Below are positions 13,634-22,447 of a DNA stretch of 34,402 bases, one piece after another (position 1 is the stretch's first letter; each line of letters begins with the position of its first letter). The stretch comes from CAZCFB01 sp964511535 (GTDB lineage Bacteria; Myxococcota_A; Polyangia; GCA-2747355; CAZCFB01): assembly GCA_964511535.1 (NCBI GenBank), contig CAZEFW010000098.1, positions 1 to 34,402 of the forward strand. Direction: 5' to 3'. Below the pieces are notes generated by a model, which ran no database searches, was not told the DNA's origin, and worked only from the letters and a program-made list of their open reading frames with translations. Position numbers and translations under genes: made by a program.

Positions 13634-15316
13634 ATGGGAAACCCTGGAGTGAGAAAGGTTCGCGGTTTCGGGCTGGCGGCGTGCGTGCTGGTGCTGGGGG
13701 CCCTCCCGGTGCTGCCGGCGCCGGCTGCCGCGCAGGATCTGGACATCGCCTTGTTCCGGCCATCGGGCAGCCCCAACGGGCTGCTGTCGCTGGAGACCGC
13801 GCGGGTCCTGCCTCACTGGACCCTCTACGCCGCCCTGAACAGCCACTACGCCAATGATGAGCTGGTGGCGCGGCGCGGGGACACCATCGCGTTCCGTCCC
13901 ATCAATCACAGGGCGGTGGCGGAGGTGGCGGTGGGGGCCTCTTTCTTCGAGCGGCTGGACGTCTCGGCCGTGATGCCCATCGTGCTGCGCCAGGTGAGCG
14001 ATGGTTGGCCGGGCGCTGGCGAGACGCGAGCGCACACCGGCCTGGGTGACCTGCGCCTCACGGGCCGGGGCATCTTGCTGCGCAACAAGTGCGGCGGCGA
14101 CATCGGCGACGTCGGCGTGGCGGGGGTGATCACCGGTGCGCTCCCCACCGGGGATGACGGCCAGCTCATGGGGGATGACCAGGGCTCGCTCACCCTGCGG
14201 GCTGCGGTGGACTACTGCCACCCGAGCGGCTTCATCGTGGCCCTCAACGCGGGCGGGGTGATCCGGCGGGACCGGGAGATCGGCGGCTTCAACATCGGCG
14301 ATGAGTTGCTGGTGGGCGTCGGCGCCGAGGCGCCGCTGGGCGCCTACGGCGTCTCCCTGCTGGGCGAGGTGGAGGGGCGGTTCGGCCTTGAGACCGACGA
14401 CAAGAGCCCCGAGGCGCTCATCGAGCGGCGCATCCCGCTGGAAGCTCGCGGCGCGGTGCGTTGGCGCTCCAGCTGGGGGCTGATGGTCACCGCCGGCGCC
14501 GGCGCTGGCCTCACGGGCGGCTACGGGGCGCCGGACTACCGGCTGTTCCTCGGCATCGGCTACGCCCTGGACATGAGCGACAAGCCGGAGCCCGCGCCGG
14601 AGCCCACACCGCAGCCTGAGAAGACCTATCCGGATGAGCCGGGAGATGTCCCCCCGAAGAAGCCGGACGCGCCGCTGGACGCCGCCGCCTTCGACCGCGC
14701 GGCGGCGAACGATCCGGACCCGGACGGTGACGGGATCCCGTCCAGCGCGGACCGGTGCCCGAAGCAGCCGGAGGACCGCGACGGCTTCGAGGATTCGGAC
14801 GGCTGCCCCGACCCGGACAATGATCACGACGGCGTGCCCGACGCGGACGACAAGTGCCCCAAGCAGAAAGAGGTGATCAACGGGATCAAGGACGACGACG
14901 GCTGCCCCGACGAGGGCAAGGCCAAGGTGGCGGTGACCGCCACCAAGGTGGAGATCCTGGAGAAGGTCTTCTTCGAGACCGGCAGTGACCAGCTCAAGCC
15001 GGCGTCGGAGGCGCTGCTCGAGCAGGTGGCGGGCGTGCTCAAGGCGGCCTGGCAGATTCGCCGCCTGCGGGTTGAGGGGCACACCGACAGCCGGGGCGAC
15101 AAGGAGATGAACGTGGACCTGTCCGAGCGACGCGCCCGGCGGGTCAAGGTCTTCCTGGAGTCCAGGGGCGTGGCGCGGCACCGGCTGGAGGCGAGGGGGT
15201 ACGGCCCCACCAAGCCGGTGGCCAGCAATCGAACCCGCAAGGGCAGGGCCAAAAACCGCCGGGTGGAGTTCACCATCCTCGAGCGGGCCAAGGCGCCCGA
15301 GGGAGGTGCCAAATGA
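13634..15316 (+). CDS. OmpA-family outer membrane protein with TSP3 repeats
   Basis: A 560-aa protein with the same plan as the second half of the preceding gene. It has a signal peptide (cleavage near APAAA-Q, residue 33), an outer-membrane barrel region (about 36-315), a Pro/Glu linker (about 317-340), thrombospondin-type-3 repeats (about 353-425; DPDGDGIPSSADRCP and DNDHDGVPDADDKCP), and an OmpA peptidoglycan-binding domain (about 439-548) with Asp485 in GHTD and Arg500 in LSERRA. It should tether the outer membrane to peptidoglycan. GAGG lies 5 nt before ATG 13634. Its TGA overlaps the next ATG by 4 nt (ATGA), so it is translationally coupled to the LysM-FecR gene. Adjacent paralogues suggest tandem duplication. 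Confidence 0.92.
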   Translation: MGNPGVRKVRGFGLAACVLVLGALPVLPAPAAAQDLDIALFRPSGSPNGLLSLETARVLPHWTLYAALNSHYANDELVARRGDTIAFRPINHRAVAEVAVGASFFERLDVSAVMPIVLRQVSDGWPGAGETRAHTGLGDLRLTGRGILLRNKCGGDIGDVGVAGVITGALPTGDDGQLMGDDQGSLTLRAAVDYCHPSGFIVALNAGGVIRRDREIGGFNIGDELLVGVGAEAPLGAYGVSLLGEVEGRFGLETDDKSPEALIERRIPLEARGAVRWRSSWGLMVTAGAGAGLTGGYGAPDYRLFLGIGYALDMSDKPEPAPEPTPQPEKTYPDEPGDVPPKKPDAPLDAAAFDRAAANDPDPDGDGIPSSADRCPKQPEDRDGFEDSDGCPDPDNDHDGVPDADDKCPKQKEVINGIKDDDGCPDEGKAKVAVTATKVEILEKVFFETGSDQLKPASEALLEQVAGVLKAAWQIRRLRVEGHTDSRGDKEMNVDLSERRARRVKVFLESRGVARHRLEARGYGPTKPVASNRTRKGRAKNRRVEFTILERAKAPEGGAK

Positions 15317-17676
15317 GATCCTTCATCATCGGGACCATCATGCTCGGCCTCCTGACAGCTGCAGCTCCTGCGCAGGCGCGCAAGGGCAAGAAGGCCAAGA
15401 CCCGCACTTACACGGTGCAGCGCGGCGACTCGTGCTGGAGCATCGCGCTGAAGGTGTACGGCAAGGGTGAAAAGTACAGGTTGATCCATCGCTACAACGA
15501 CCTCGGCCCGCTGCCCCACATCCTCGAGGCGGGGCAGAAACTGCGCCTCCCGGTTGGCGGCGCAGTGCCCGAAGCGAAGGTCCAGTGGCTGCGCAAGGAC
15601 GTGTTGGCCAAGGCGCCGGCCATGGTGGACTGGCTCGAGGCGACCCGGGACATGGGCCTGTGGAAGCTGTACAAGGTGACCACCGGCAAGGGCTCGTCGG
15701 CCGGGATCCAGTTCGAGGACAGCTCCAGCCTGCAGATGCGCGAGCGCGCGCTGCTGGTGATCTATGGCGGCGCGGCGTCCCGGGCGAAGGTCAAGCGCAA
15801 GCGGGCGAACGAGGTGGTGGTGGAGCGCGGCACCGTGCGCGGCGGGCTGGCCAGCCTGGACGGCGAGAACGATCTGGTGGTCAAGACGCCGGCCGCGAAG
15901 GTGCGGCTGCGATCCACCAACGCACAGATCCAGGTGGACGAGAAGAAGAGCTCCTCGGTTTCAGTCTACGACGGCAAGGCCGGGGTCGCCGCCGGGGGCA
16001 AGAAGGTGGACGTGCCGGCAGGCTTCGGCACCCAGGTGGAGAAGGGCAAGAAGCCGAAGAAGCCGCGGCGCCTGCCCGCCGCCCCCAAGTGGGCCGCGGA
16101 CAGTGGCGATGCGGTGGTGCTGGTGCTGCCTGGCGGCAAGGCTGGGTTCCAGGGGCGCTGGCAGAAGGTCAAGGGCGCGGCGCGCTACCGGGTGGAGCTG
16201 GCCAAGGACGCCAAGTTCCGCTTCCCCGTCGTGGACGCACAGGTGGGCGCCGGGATCCAGCGCTTCGAGGCGCGGGACCTGGGGCCGGGGCGGTACTACG
16301 CGCGGGTGGCGGCGCGGGACAGCTACAAGCTGGAAGGGCGACCCTCCAAGGTGGCGAAGCTCGATATTCACGAGATCTCCTCCTCCAGAAGGCTGGTGCC
16401 CGGACCGGATGGGGACGCGCTGGAGGTGGCCGGGCTGGTGAAGCTTTCGCCGCCGGAGGCTGCCGCGGCGGACCTGGAGCTGTCCATCAACGGCGCGCCC
16501 TTCGCGGCGGCCACGACGCCGGCCCGGCTGAGCGAGCGCGGCCTGTACACCCTGCACTACCGCAAGCGCGGCGCCTCGGCGGTGAGCACCGTCAAGGTGC
16601 GCGTCCTGAAGCTGAAGGTGGAGCTGAGCGCGCCGCCCGCGCCGCTGGCGGTGGGGGGCCCGGGCGGGCCGATGACGTTGAGCCTGTCAGACGAGCGCGG
16701 CCGGCCCTCGGCGCTGCCCGGGTTGAGCGTGACCGCTTACCCCGGCGGGGCGCTGACGCTGGCGCAGGACGGGCCGGGGCGCCACACCGCCACCGTGCCG
16801 TCGCCGCAGAAGTACGTGGCCAAGAACTCGGTGTTGATCACCCGGTGGGCCGCCGGCGAGTTGAGGCGGGACCGGGTGGCCGTGGCCGCGCCGCCCAGGC
16901 CGCCAGCCCCGCCGCCGCCGCCGAAGCCGGCGCCATACCGCTGGCACGACGCCCCCGTGGCGCTGGAGTCGGTGCGCAAGGGCCCCGGTCTGCCGGCGCG
17001 GTCTGCCCGGCCCATGACCGGCCTCGGCACCAGCGTCTTCGTCTCCCAGGCCGACTTCACCGAGGACATCCACATGAGGCTGGCGTTCCGCGGCGAGATC
17101 GCGCTGCTGGACGGCGACCTGGGGTTCGACCTGGACTTGCCGGTGATGCTGGTCAACGCCACCCTGGACGGCGCCAACGACAGCGACTTCGGCGACATCC
17201 GGGTGGGGGCGCGCTACCTCGCCCTCGACCGCTGGGGTCTGGCCCTGTCGCCGTCGCTGCGGGTGACGGCCCCCTCGGGCGGCTACGCACGCAACCGGTT
17301 CGGCACCCTGCTGGAGCCGGGGCTGCTGCTTGAGTGGACCTGGCGCGAGCTGCTCACCATCGGCACCAACCAGGTGTTCATCGCGGACCTCGCGCCTGAC
17401 TTCGACGCCGCCCTGCACTACGCCGGCACCTACGGCGCCTCGGTGCGGCTGGGGCGCTTCTCCATCGCCGCCGAGCTGGACACCGTGTTCGGCATCCAGG
17501 AGCCGGGGCTGGACGAGCTGACCACCGCCGTGGGCCTGGGCGGCGCCTTGAGGGTGCACCTGGACCGCGCTCGCATCGGCCTGGCCGGGGGCGCGGGCCT
17601 CAACGACGATGGCCAGCGGCTCATGGGGCGCTTCTCGGTCGGGTTGACCGCCGACCTCGGCTTCGACTGGCCCTGA
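15313..17676 (+). CDS. LysM-FecR envelope protein with C-terminal beta-barrel-like domain
   Basis: A 787-aa exported protein with signal peptide (cleavage near APAQA, residue 22). A LysM domain follows (about 32-80; YTVQRGDSCWSIALKVYG, LEAGQKLRLP), which binds peptidoglycan. Next is a FecR-like region (about 118-240; GSSAGIQFEDSSSLQMRE, VVVERGTVRGGL, VRLRSTNAQIQV), then Ig/fibronectin-like stretches, a Pro-rich linker (about 530-545), and a C-terminal region of about 220 residues with alternating hydrophobic strands (GDIRVGARYLALDRWG, GLTADLGFDWP) that looks like an outer-membrane barrel. It is coupled to the OmpA gene upstream and lies 22 nt before the cyclase gene. LysM-FecR pairs are known in bacteria, but the added barrel is unusual. 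Role inferred: envelope structure or sensing. Confidence 0.88.
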   Translation: MRSFIIGTIMLGLLTAAAPAQARKGKKAKTRTYTVQRGDSCWSIALKVYGKGEKYRLIHRYNDLGPLPHILEAGQKLRLPVGGAVPEAKVQWLRKDVLAKAPAMVDWLEATRDMGLWKLYKVTTGKGSSAGIQFEDSSSLQMRERALLVIYGGAASRAKVKRKRANEVVVERGTVRGGLASLDGENDLVVKTPAAKVRLRSTNAQIQVDEKKSSSVSVYDGKAGVAAGGKKVDVPAGFGTQVEKGKKPKKPRRLPAAPKWAADSGDAVVLVLPGGKAGFQGRWQKVKGAARYRVELAKDAKFRFPVVDAQVGAGIQRFEARDLGPGRYYARVAARDSYKLEGRPSKVAKLDIHEISSSRRLVPGPDGDALEVAGLVKLSPPEAAAADLELSINGAPFAAATTPARLSERGLYTLHYRKRGASAVSTVKVRVLKLKVELSAPPAPLAVGGPGGPMTLSLSDERGRPSALPGLSVTAYPGGALTLAQDGPGRHTATVPSPQKYVAKNSVLITRWAAGELRRDRVAVAAPPRPPAPPPPPKPAPYRWHDAPVALESVRKGPGLPARSARPMTGLGTSVFVSQADFTEDIHMRLAFRGEIALLDGDLGFDLDLPVMLVNATLDGANDSDFGDIRVGARYLALDRWGLALSPSLRVTAPSGGYARNRFGTLLEPGLLLEWTWRELLTIGTNQVFIADLAPDFDAALHYAGTYGASVRLGRFSIAAELDTVFGIQEPGLDELTTAVGLGGALRVHLDRARIGLAGGAGLNDDGQRLMGRFSVGLTADLGFDWP

Positions 17677-17698
17677 GGGCCGCACACCGGAGGAACCC

Positions 17699-19432
17699 AT
17701 GGGATTGCGCGCCAAGGTGACCCTCGCGCTGCTGGTGCTGGCCCTGGTGCCGCTGGCCGTCACGGCCGGGGTGGTGGCCTACATCAACCTCGAGCGGCTC
17801 AAGCTCTCCACCAAGGAGTACAGGCTGGCCACCGCCGACGTGGTGGTGGCCGAGGTGGGCAACCTGATGGATCGCGGCCGCAGCGAGCTGGAGACCATCG
17901 CGAAGGCCCTGAGCCAGACCAGCCGCCCCCTGCCGGAGCGCCTGGAGCTGGCCAAGGTGTCGCTGCTGGGCAACAGCTTCGTGCGGCGGGTGGGCGTGTA
18001 CAACCCGGCCGGCGAGCGGGTGGACTCGCTCAGGGTCAAGGAGCGGTCCAACCCGGTGGAGATGCCCGGCTCCCTCTCGGACGCCCTGCGCGGCGTTTCA
18101 CGCACGGAGGGGGTGGCGTACCTCGGCACCGAGATCACCCGGGGCAAGGCGGCCCACCTCCCCATCATCGTGCCCATGTTCAAGGGCGACGATAAGATCT
18201 ACGGCTACCTCTGGACCGCGGTGAGCCTCGAGGCGTTGGGCAAGGCGGTGGGCCTGGTGAGCCAGCGCCGCTTCGGACAGAAGCAGGACCGTGTCTACAT
18301 CCTGGATGACCGCCTGACCGTGGTGGTCCACGCCGCGCCCGCCGAGCTGGGCCAGGACATGCACGGCAAGGGCATCGCCGTCGGGCTGGCCGGGGGCCGC
18401 CTGCCGCGGACGGTGGGCTACGCCGCCGACTACGTCAAGGGCGGCGTGGACACCCTGGGCGTGCTGGTCCCGATGCCGTCGGTGGGGTGGGGCGTGGTGG
18501 TGGAGCAGCCAAGGTCCGAGGCGTACCGCGCGGTGCAGACCACGGTCTACACCGCGGCGGTGGTGGGCGTCGGGTTCGCGGTCATCGCGCTGATCATCGG
18601 CCTGGCCATGGGGCGCCGGCTCTCTGCGCCGGTGCTCGACGTGGCCCAGGCGGCGCGCAAGGTGGCGTCTGGAGACTTCGACGTGCGGGTGGCGGGGGGA
18701 TCGCGGGACGAGGTGGGCCAGATGGCCGAGTCGTTCAACACCATGGCCGCCGACCTCGGCTCCTACCGCGACCAGGTGGTCGAGGAGACCCGCATCCGCA
18801 CCGACCTGAGCCGTTACCTCACCGCGGAGCTGGTGGACCAGATCGTCGAGGAGAAGGCGAGCCTCGACCTCGGAGGCAAGCGGCAGCGCGTCACGGTGCT
18901 GTTCGCCGACGTCGTCTCCTTCACCCCCATGGCCGAGAAGTACGATCCTGAGTTCGTGGTGAGCATCCTCAACGAGCTGTTCACCTTCATGACCGAGATC
19001 GTGTTCAAGAACGGCGGGGTGGTGGACAAGTTCATCGGCGACTGCGTCATGGCGGTCTTCGGAGCGCCGGAGACCCACGAGGACGACGCTCTGCGGGCGG
19101 TGCGCGCGGCCGAGGAGATGCACCACTGGCTCGAGGTGGGCAACGCCAAGTGGCGCAAGGATCTGGGCAAGGACCTGCAGCTGGCCATCGGCATAAACAC
19201 CGGCGATGCGGTGGTGGGCAACATCGGCTCGAAGAAGCGCATGGAGTACACGGTCATCGGCGACGCCGTGAACGTGGCGGCCAGGCTGGAGGCGGTGGCG
19301 CGCCCCGGGCAGGTGCTGATGACCGCCGAGACCATGGCGCTGGTGATCGACGAGTTCGAGTGCAAGTCCATCGGGGAGCGCAAGCTGAGCGGCAAGGGCG
19401 AGCCCATGGAGATCTTCGCCCTCGAGGAGTGA
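17699..19432 (+). CDS. Membrane class III adenylate cyclase with extracytoplasmic sensor and HAMP
   Basis: A 577-aa protein. TM1 (about 8-28), an extracytoplasmic sensor region of about 250 residues that looks like a Cache-type domain, TM2 (about 284-303), HAMP (about 304-356), and a class III cyclase domain (about 395-560). Metal-binding Asp404 (LFADVVSF) and Asp448 (FIGD), substrate-selecting Lys444 and Thr518 (DKFIGD, YTVIGD) and transition-state Arg529 (NVAARL) are all present. The Lys/Thr pair indicates ATP use (class IIIb), hence cAMP. GGAGGA precedes ATG 17699. It lies in tight series between the LysM-FecR gene and a Ser/Thr kinase (1-nt gap), which suggests the periplasmic sensor reads an envelope state set by the upstream proteins. 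Confidence 0.94.
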   Translation: MGLRAKVTLALLVLALVPLAVTAGVVAYINLERLKLSTKEYRLATADVVVAEVGNLMDRGRSELETIAKALSQTSRPLPERLELAKVSLLGNSFVRRVGVYNPAGERVDSLRVKERSNPVEMPGSLSDALRGVSRTEGVAYLGTEITRGKAAHLPIIVPMFKGDDKIYGYLWTAVSLEALGKAVGLVSQRRFGQKQDRVYILDDRLTVVVHAAPAELGQDMHGKGIAVGLAGGRLPRTVGYAADYVKGGVDTLGVLVPMPSVGWGVVVEQPRSEAYRAVQTTVYTAAVVGVGFAVIALIIGLAMGRRLSAPVLDVAQAARKVASGDFDVRVAGGSRDEVGQMAESFNTMAADLGSYRDQVVEETRIRTDLSRYLTAELVDQIVEEKASLDLGGKRQRVTVLFADVVSFTPMAEKYDPEFVVSILNELFTFMTEIVFKNGGVVDKFIGDCVMAVFGAPETHEDDALRAVRAAEEMHHWLEVGNAKWRKDLGKDLQLAIGINTGDAVVGNIGSKKRMEYTVIGDAVNVAARLEAVARPGQVLMTAETMALVIDEFECKSIGERKLSGKGEPMEIFALEE

Positions 19433-19433
19433 G

Positions 19434-20990
19434 ATGACGCCCACCTGGAACTACTGCAGGCGCTGCGGCGAGGCCCTGGGGCTGGACGGCCAGTGCCAGG
19501 CGTGCGGCCCGGAGGGAGAGGAGCAGGAGCAGCGCCCCCTGGCGGCGACGCGGCCGCTGGACCCGGCGCAGCACCCCGACCCCATGGCCCCGGCGCCGAG
19601 GGACCCGGACGGCGACCCGCTCATCGGCGCCATCGTGGCTGACCGGTTCGTGATCCAGGCGCTCATCGGCAAGGGGGGCATCGGCCGGGTCTACCGGGGC
19701 ATGCAGCTCGACCTGGAGCGCGCGGTGGCGATCAAGGTGCTCGACGACGATCCCGGCCTCGACGACGAGGCGCGGGAGCGGTTCCGCCGGGAGGCGCGCG
19801 CCGCGGGCGGCGTCAACCACCCGGGGGTGGCCGCGGTCTACGACTTCGGCGACTGGGAGGGGCGGCCGTACATCGCCATGGAGCTGATCCGGGGGCAGAC
19901 CCTGTACCAGCTGTTCGCGGCCGAGTACCCGCTGGACCACGCGCGGGTGGTTGAGATCCTCGCCGGAATCTGCGACGTGCTGGAGCTGACCCACAGTCAG
20001 CACATCGTGCACCGGGACCTGAAGCCGGAGAACGTGATGCTCCTGCGCCAGGAGCGCGCCGGCGAGCAGGTCGAGGTGGTCAAGATCCTCGACTTCGGCC
20101 TGGCCATGCTGGTGGGCCCCCGGTCCGAGCAGCGTCTGACCCAGGAGGGGATCGTCAGCGGCACCCCGTACTACATGTCACCCGAGCAGTGCCGCGGCGA
20201 GGCGGTGGGGCCGGCCAGCGACATCTACGCCATGGGCGTGCTGCTCTACGAACAGCTGTGCGGTCGGCTGCCCTTTTTGGGCGAGAGCCCCACCGATGTG
20301 TTGCTGATGCACCTGTTCAACGATCCTGACCCGCCGTCGAAGGCCAACCCGCGAGCGGAGGTGCCTGCCCCGCTGGAGCAGCTGTGCATGCGCTGCCTGG
20401 CCAAGGAGCCGGAGGACCGCCCGGCGGGCGCGGCGGAGCTGGCCCGGCTGCTCAGAGAGGCGCGGGACCGGGGGTTCGTCGCCGCGCCGGAGCGACGCCG
20501 CCGGGCGACCATGCGCAAGCGCATGGTGGAGGTGCTCGACCGGGCCGCCAGGGCCGAGGCCCTGTCCATCCCGGAGCAGGTGTCGAGGGAGACGGAGGCG
20601 CCGTCACCGGAGAGCTGCTCGGTGCTGGTGGTGGAGTCGCCGCGGAGCTTCGCCAGCTCGCTGACCCGGCTGCTGCGCGGCAAGGCGTTCAACGCCGCGG
20701 GGCCAAACAGCCTGGCCCGCGCGGTCAAGCGGCTCCCCCGGTTCGCCCCTGATCTGGTGGTGGTGGACCTGGAGCCAGGGCCGGAGCAGATCCTGGCCGC
20801 CCTGGAGCAGCGGCTATCGGGCGGCAAGCTTGAGGGGGTGCCGGTGGTGGTGGTCGGGCCCACCGACAGCGTGGCGCACATGGCCCGCTCGCTGCAGCTG
20901 AACATTGGGGATTACCTGCCGCGGGAAGAGCTGGCCGAGCGGCTGCCGCGCTCGCTGCGGCGCATTCACCGCAGGAAGCGCGCGGGCTGA
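19434..20990 (+). CDS. Zinc-ribbon Ser/Thr protein kinase with C-terminal receiver-like domain
   Basis: A 518-aa soluble protein. The N-terminus has a four-Cys zinc ribbon (C8, C11, C21, C24), then an acidic/Pro linker and a kinase domain (about 65-345) with glycine loop GKGGIG (79-84), Lys101 (VAIK), HRDLKPEN (193-200), DFG (220-222) and SGTPYYMSPEQ. Residues 395-512 form a receiver-like domain (VLVVESP, DLVVVDLEP with Asp445, VVVVGPTD, GDYLPREE) that aligns along its length with the tail of the kinase at 4781-6094, which lacks the zinc ribbon. ATG 19434 follows the cyclase stop after one base, so the two are surely co-expressed. This is probably an intracellular effector or modulator of the envelope/cyclase cluster; substrates unknown. 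Confidence 0.93.
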   Translation: MTPTWNYCRRCGEALGLDGQCQACGPEGEEQEQRPLAATRPLDPAQHPDPMAPAPRDPDGDPLIGAIVADRFVIQALIGKGGIGRVYRGMQLDLERAVAIKVLDDDPGLDDEARERFRREARAAGGVNHPGVAAVYDFGDWEGRPYIAMELIRGQTLYQLFAAEYPLDHARVVEILAGICDVLELTHSQHIVHRDLKPENVMLLRQERAGEQVEVVKILDFGLAMLVGPRSEQRLTQEGIVSGTPYYMSPEQCRGEAVGPASDIYAMGVLLYEQLCGRLPFLGESPTDVLLMHLFNDPDPPSKANPRAEVPAPLEQLCMRCLAKEPEDRPAGAAELARLLREARDRGFVAAPERRRRATMRKRMVEVLDRAARAEALSIPEQVSRETEAPSPESCSVLVVESPRSFASSLTRLLRGKAFNAAGPNSLARAVKRLPRFAPDLVVVDLEPGPEQILAALEQRLSGGKLEGVPVVVVGPTDSVAHMARSLQLNIGDYLPREELAERLPRSLRRIHRRKRAG

Positions 20991-21117
20991 GCTGCGGTGG
21001 CCAAGATGAGGGTCGCGGGAGGTGTCACAGGAGGGGGGTTGCCCGGCGTCGGTCAAAAGGGCATTCTGCCGGTAGTCTCTTGCATTTCTGGTGGATTCAG
21101 AACAAGGAACGGTTGTC

Positions 21118-22431
21118 ATGGCGAGCGAAGATAAAGAAAAAACCAACGAGGAAGAGAAAGACGGCGAGGCCACCGAGCCCGAGGCTGCCAAGGAAGAGCC
21201 GGAGGCCGAGGCCAGCAAGCAGGAGTCCACCGAGGATGAGCCTGCGCCCGGCCCCGAGCCGGAACCCGAGCCCGAACCGGAGCCAGAGCCGGAGCCGGAG
21301 GCGCGGCCAGGTCAAGAAACGCGCCAGATGATGAACGAGCTGGAGGAGGGGTGGCCCAAGAGCTGGATCGTCACCACCGCCATCCTCGGCGTCGTGGCCA
21401 TCATCATCATCGCGCGGCTGGTGGGCCAGTCGTGGAAGCAGGACAACCCGCCAGTGCCGCGGCCTGGCCAGGGCGCCGTCAAGCATCACGCCCCGGGCAA
21501 GGGTCGCCCGCCGGGCAAGGGCAAGGCCAGGCGCCCGCCGCACAAGGGCGCGCCCCCGGCAAAGCACGCCAAGGGGGAGCAGCACGAGGGGGCCGAGCCG
21601 GCGCCCAAGGAGCGGCCCGCGGTGACCCTGATCGACGCCAAGGATCTCAAGATCAAGCAGGGCCTCTACTGCGTGGGCAAGGACGGCGCGCTGCACAAGA
21701 TGGAGGATCCGTTCGCGCGAATCGACGCCTGTCAGCTGCGCAAGGAGGAGCCGGGGTATCGCTGGTTCGACGTCGCCATGGGCGAGCTCACACCGCCCAC
21801 GGAGCTGTCGCTGATGATCCAGCCGCCCCCGGGCGTCGAGGGGCCGTTCACCTCCACCTGGACCAAGCTGGCGGAGGGGCACCGGGTGCACTCCTTCGGC
21901 GGCAACGTCACGGGCGTGGAGATGCCGACCTTCGCCGTGGTGCTCGCGCACCATGTGGAGGGCAAGTTCACCCTCAAGAGCCTCAAGGTGACCCTCAGCG
22001 CGGACGGTCGCCGGGGCGAGGGCGAGACCGTGGGCAAGGTGTCTGGCAAGAAGGTGGAGCTGCCCGGCGCGGGCACCTACTGCCTCACCGCCGACAGCAA
22101 GGTGGAGAAGATCAAGGACTGGGACGCCGAGCCGCCCAAGACCTGCCGCCACAAGTTCCAGGACGCCAACCGCTTCAGGCTGGAGTTCGGGCGCAAGGAG
22201 GCCTCCAAGCAGGTGCGGTTCCAGCTGCGCCCGGTGGCCAAGGGGATGCCGAGCGGCATGGAGGGGACCCTGTCCAATCGGCCGGTGCCCGACGACGCGC
22301 TCGCCGTGTTCAAGGGCAGCCTGATCGGGCCGATCAAGGAGATGGTGCTGATCTTCCAGCTCGACAAGAAGATCAAGGAGAAGGTCACCCTCGACTCCGT
22401 CTTCATGATGGGCAAGCGGATGCCCCACTAG
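21118..22431 (+). CDS. Single-pass membrane protein of unknown function with acidic and basic linkers
   Basis: A 437-aa protein. ATG 21118 is chosen over GTG 21091 because AAGGA lies 9 nt upstream of it. The N-terminal 80 residues are highly acidic with a Pro-Glu dipeptide run (about 46-60). One transmembrane helix follows (about 84-103; WIVTTAILGVVAIIIIARLVG without signal cleavage site). Next is a strongly basic Lys/Gly/Pro/His linker (about 115-160), then a globular C-terminal region of about 270 residues containing paired cysteines (YCVGKDGALHK, DACQLRKEE, TYCLTADS, KTCRHKF). The likely topology is N-in, with the basic and globular parts in the periplasm. I did not recognise the domain. 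It follows the kinase gene by 127 nt and precedes the DHH gene by 16 nt. Confidence 0.8.
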   Translation: MASEDKEKTNEEEKDGEATEPEAAKEEPEAEASKQESTEDEPAPGPEPEPEPEPEPEPEPEARPGQETRQMMNELEEGWPKSWIVTTAILGVVAIIIIARLVGQSWKQDNPPVPRPGQGAVKHHAPGKGRPPGKGKARRPPHKGAPPAKHAKGEQHEGAEPAPKERPAVTLIDAKDLKIKQGLYCVGKDGALHKMEDPFARIDACQLRKEEPGYRWFDVAMGELTPPTELSLMIQPPPGVEGPFTSTWTKLAEGHRVHSFGGNVTGVEMPTFAVVLAHHVEGKFTLKSLKVTLSADGRRGEGETVGKVSGKKVELPGAGTYCLTADSKVEKIKDWDAEPPKTCRHKFQDANRFRLEFGRKEASKQVRFQLRPVAKGMPSGMEGTLSNRPVPDDALAVFKGSLIGPIKEMVLIFQLDKKIKEKVTLDSVFMMGKRMPH

Positions 22432-22447
22432 GCTTCAGGCCGAGACC

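Noticed and set aside
21097..22428. A 443-aa minus-strand open frame
   Set aside because: Mirror of the bitopic membrane protein gene; composition typical of antisense GC-rich frames.
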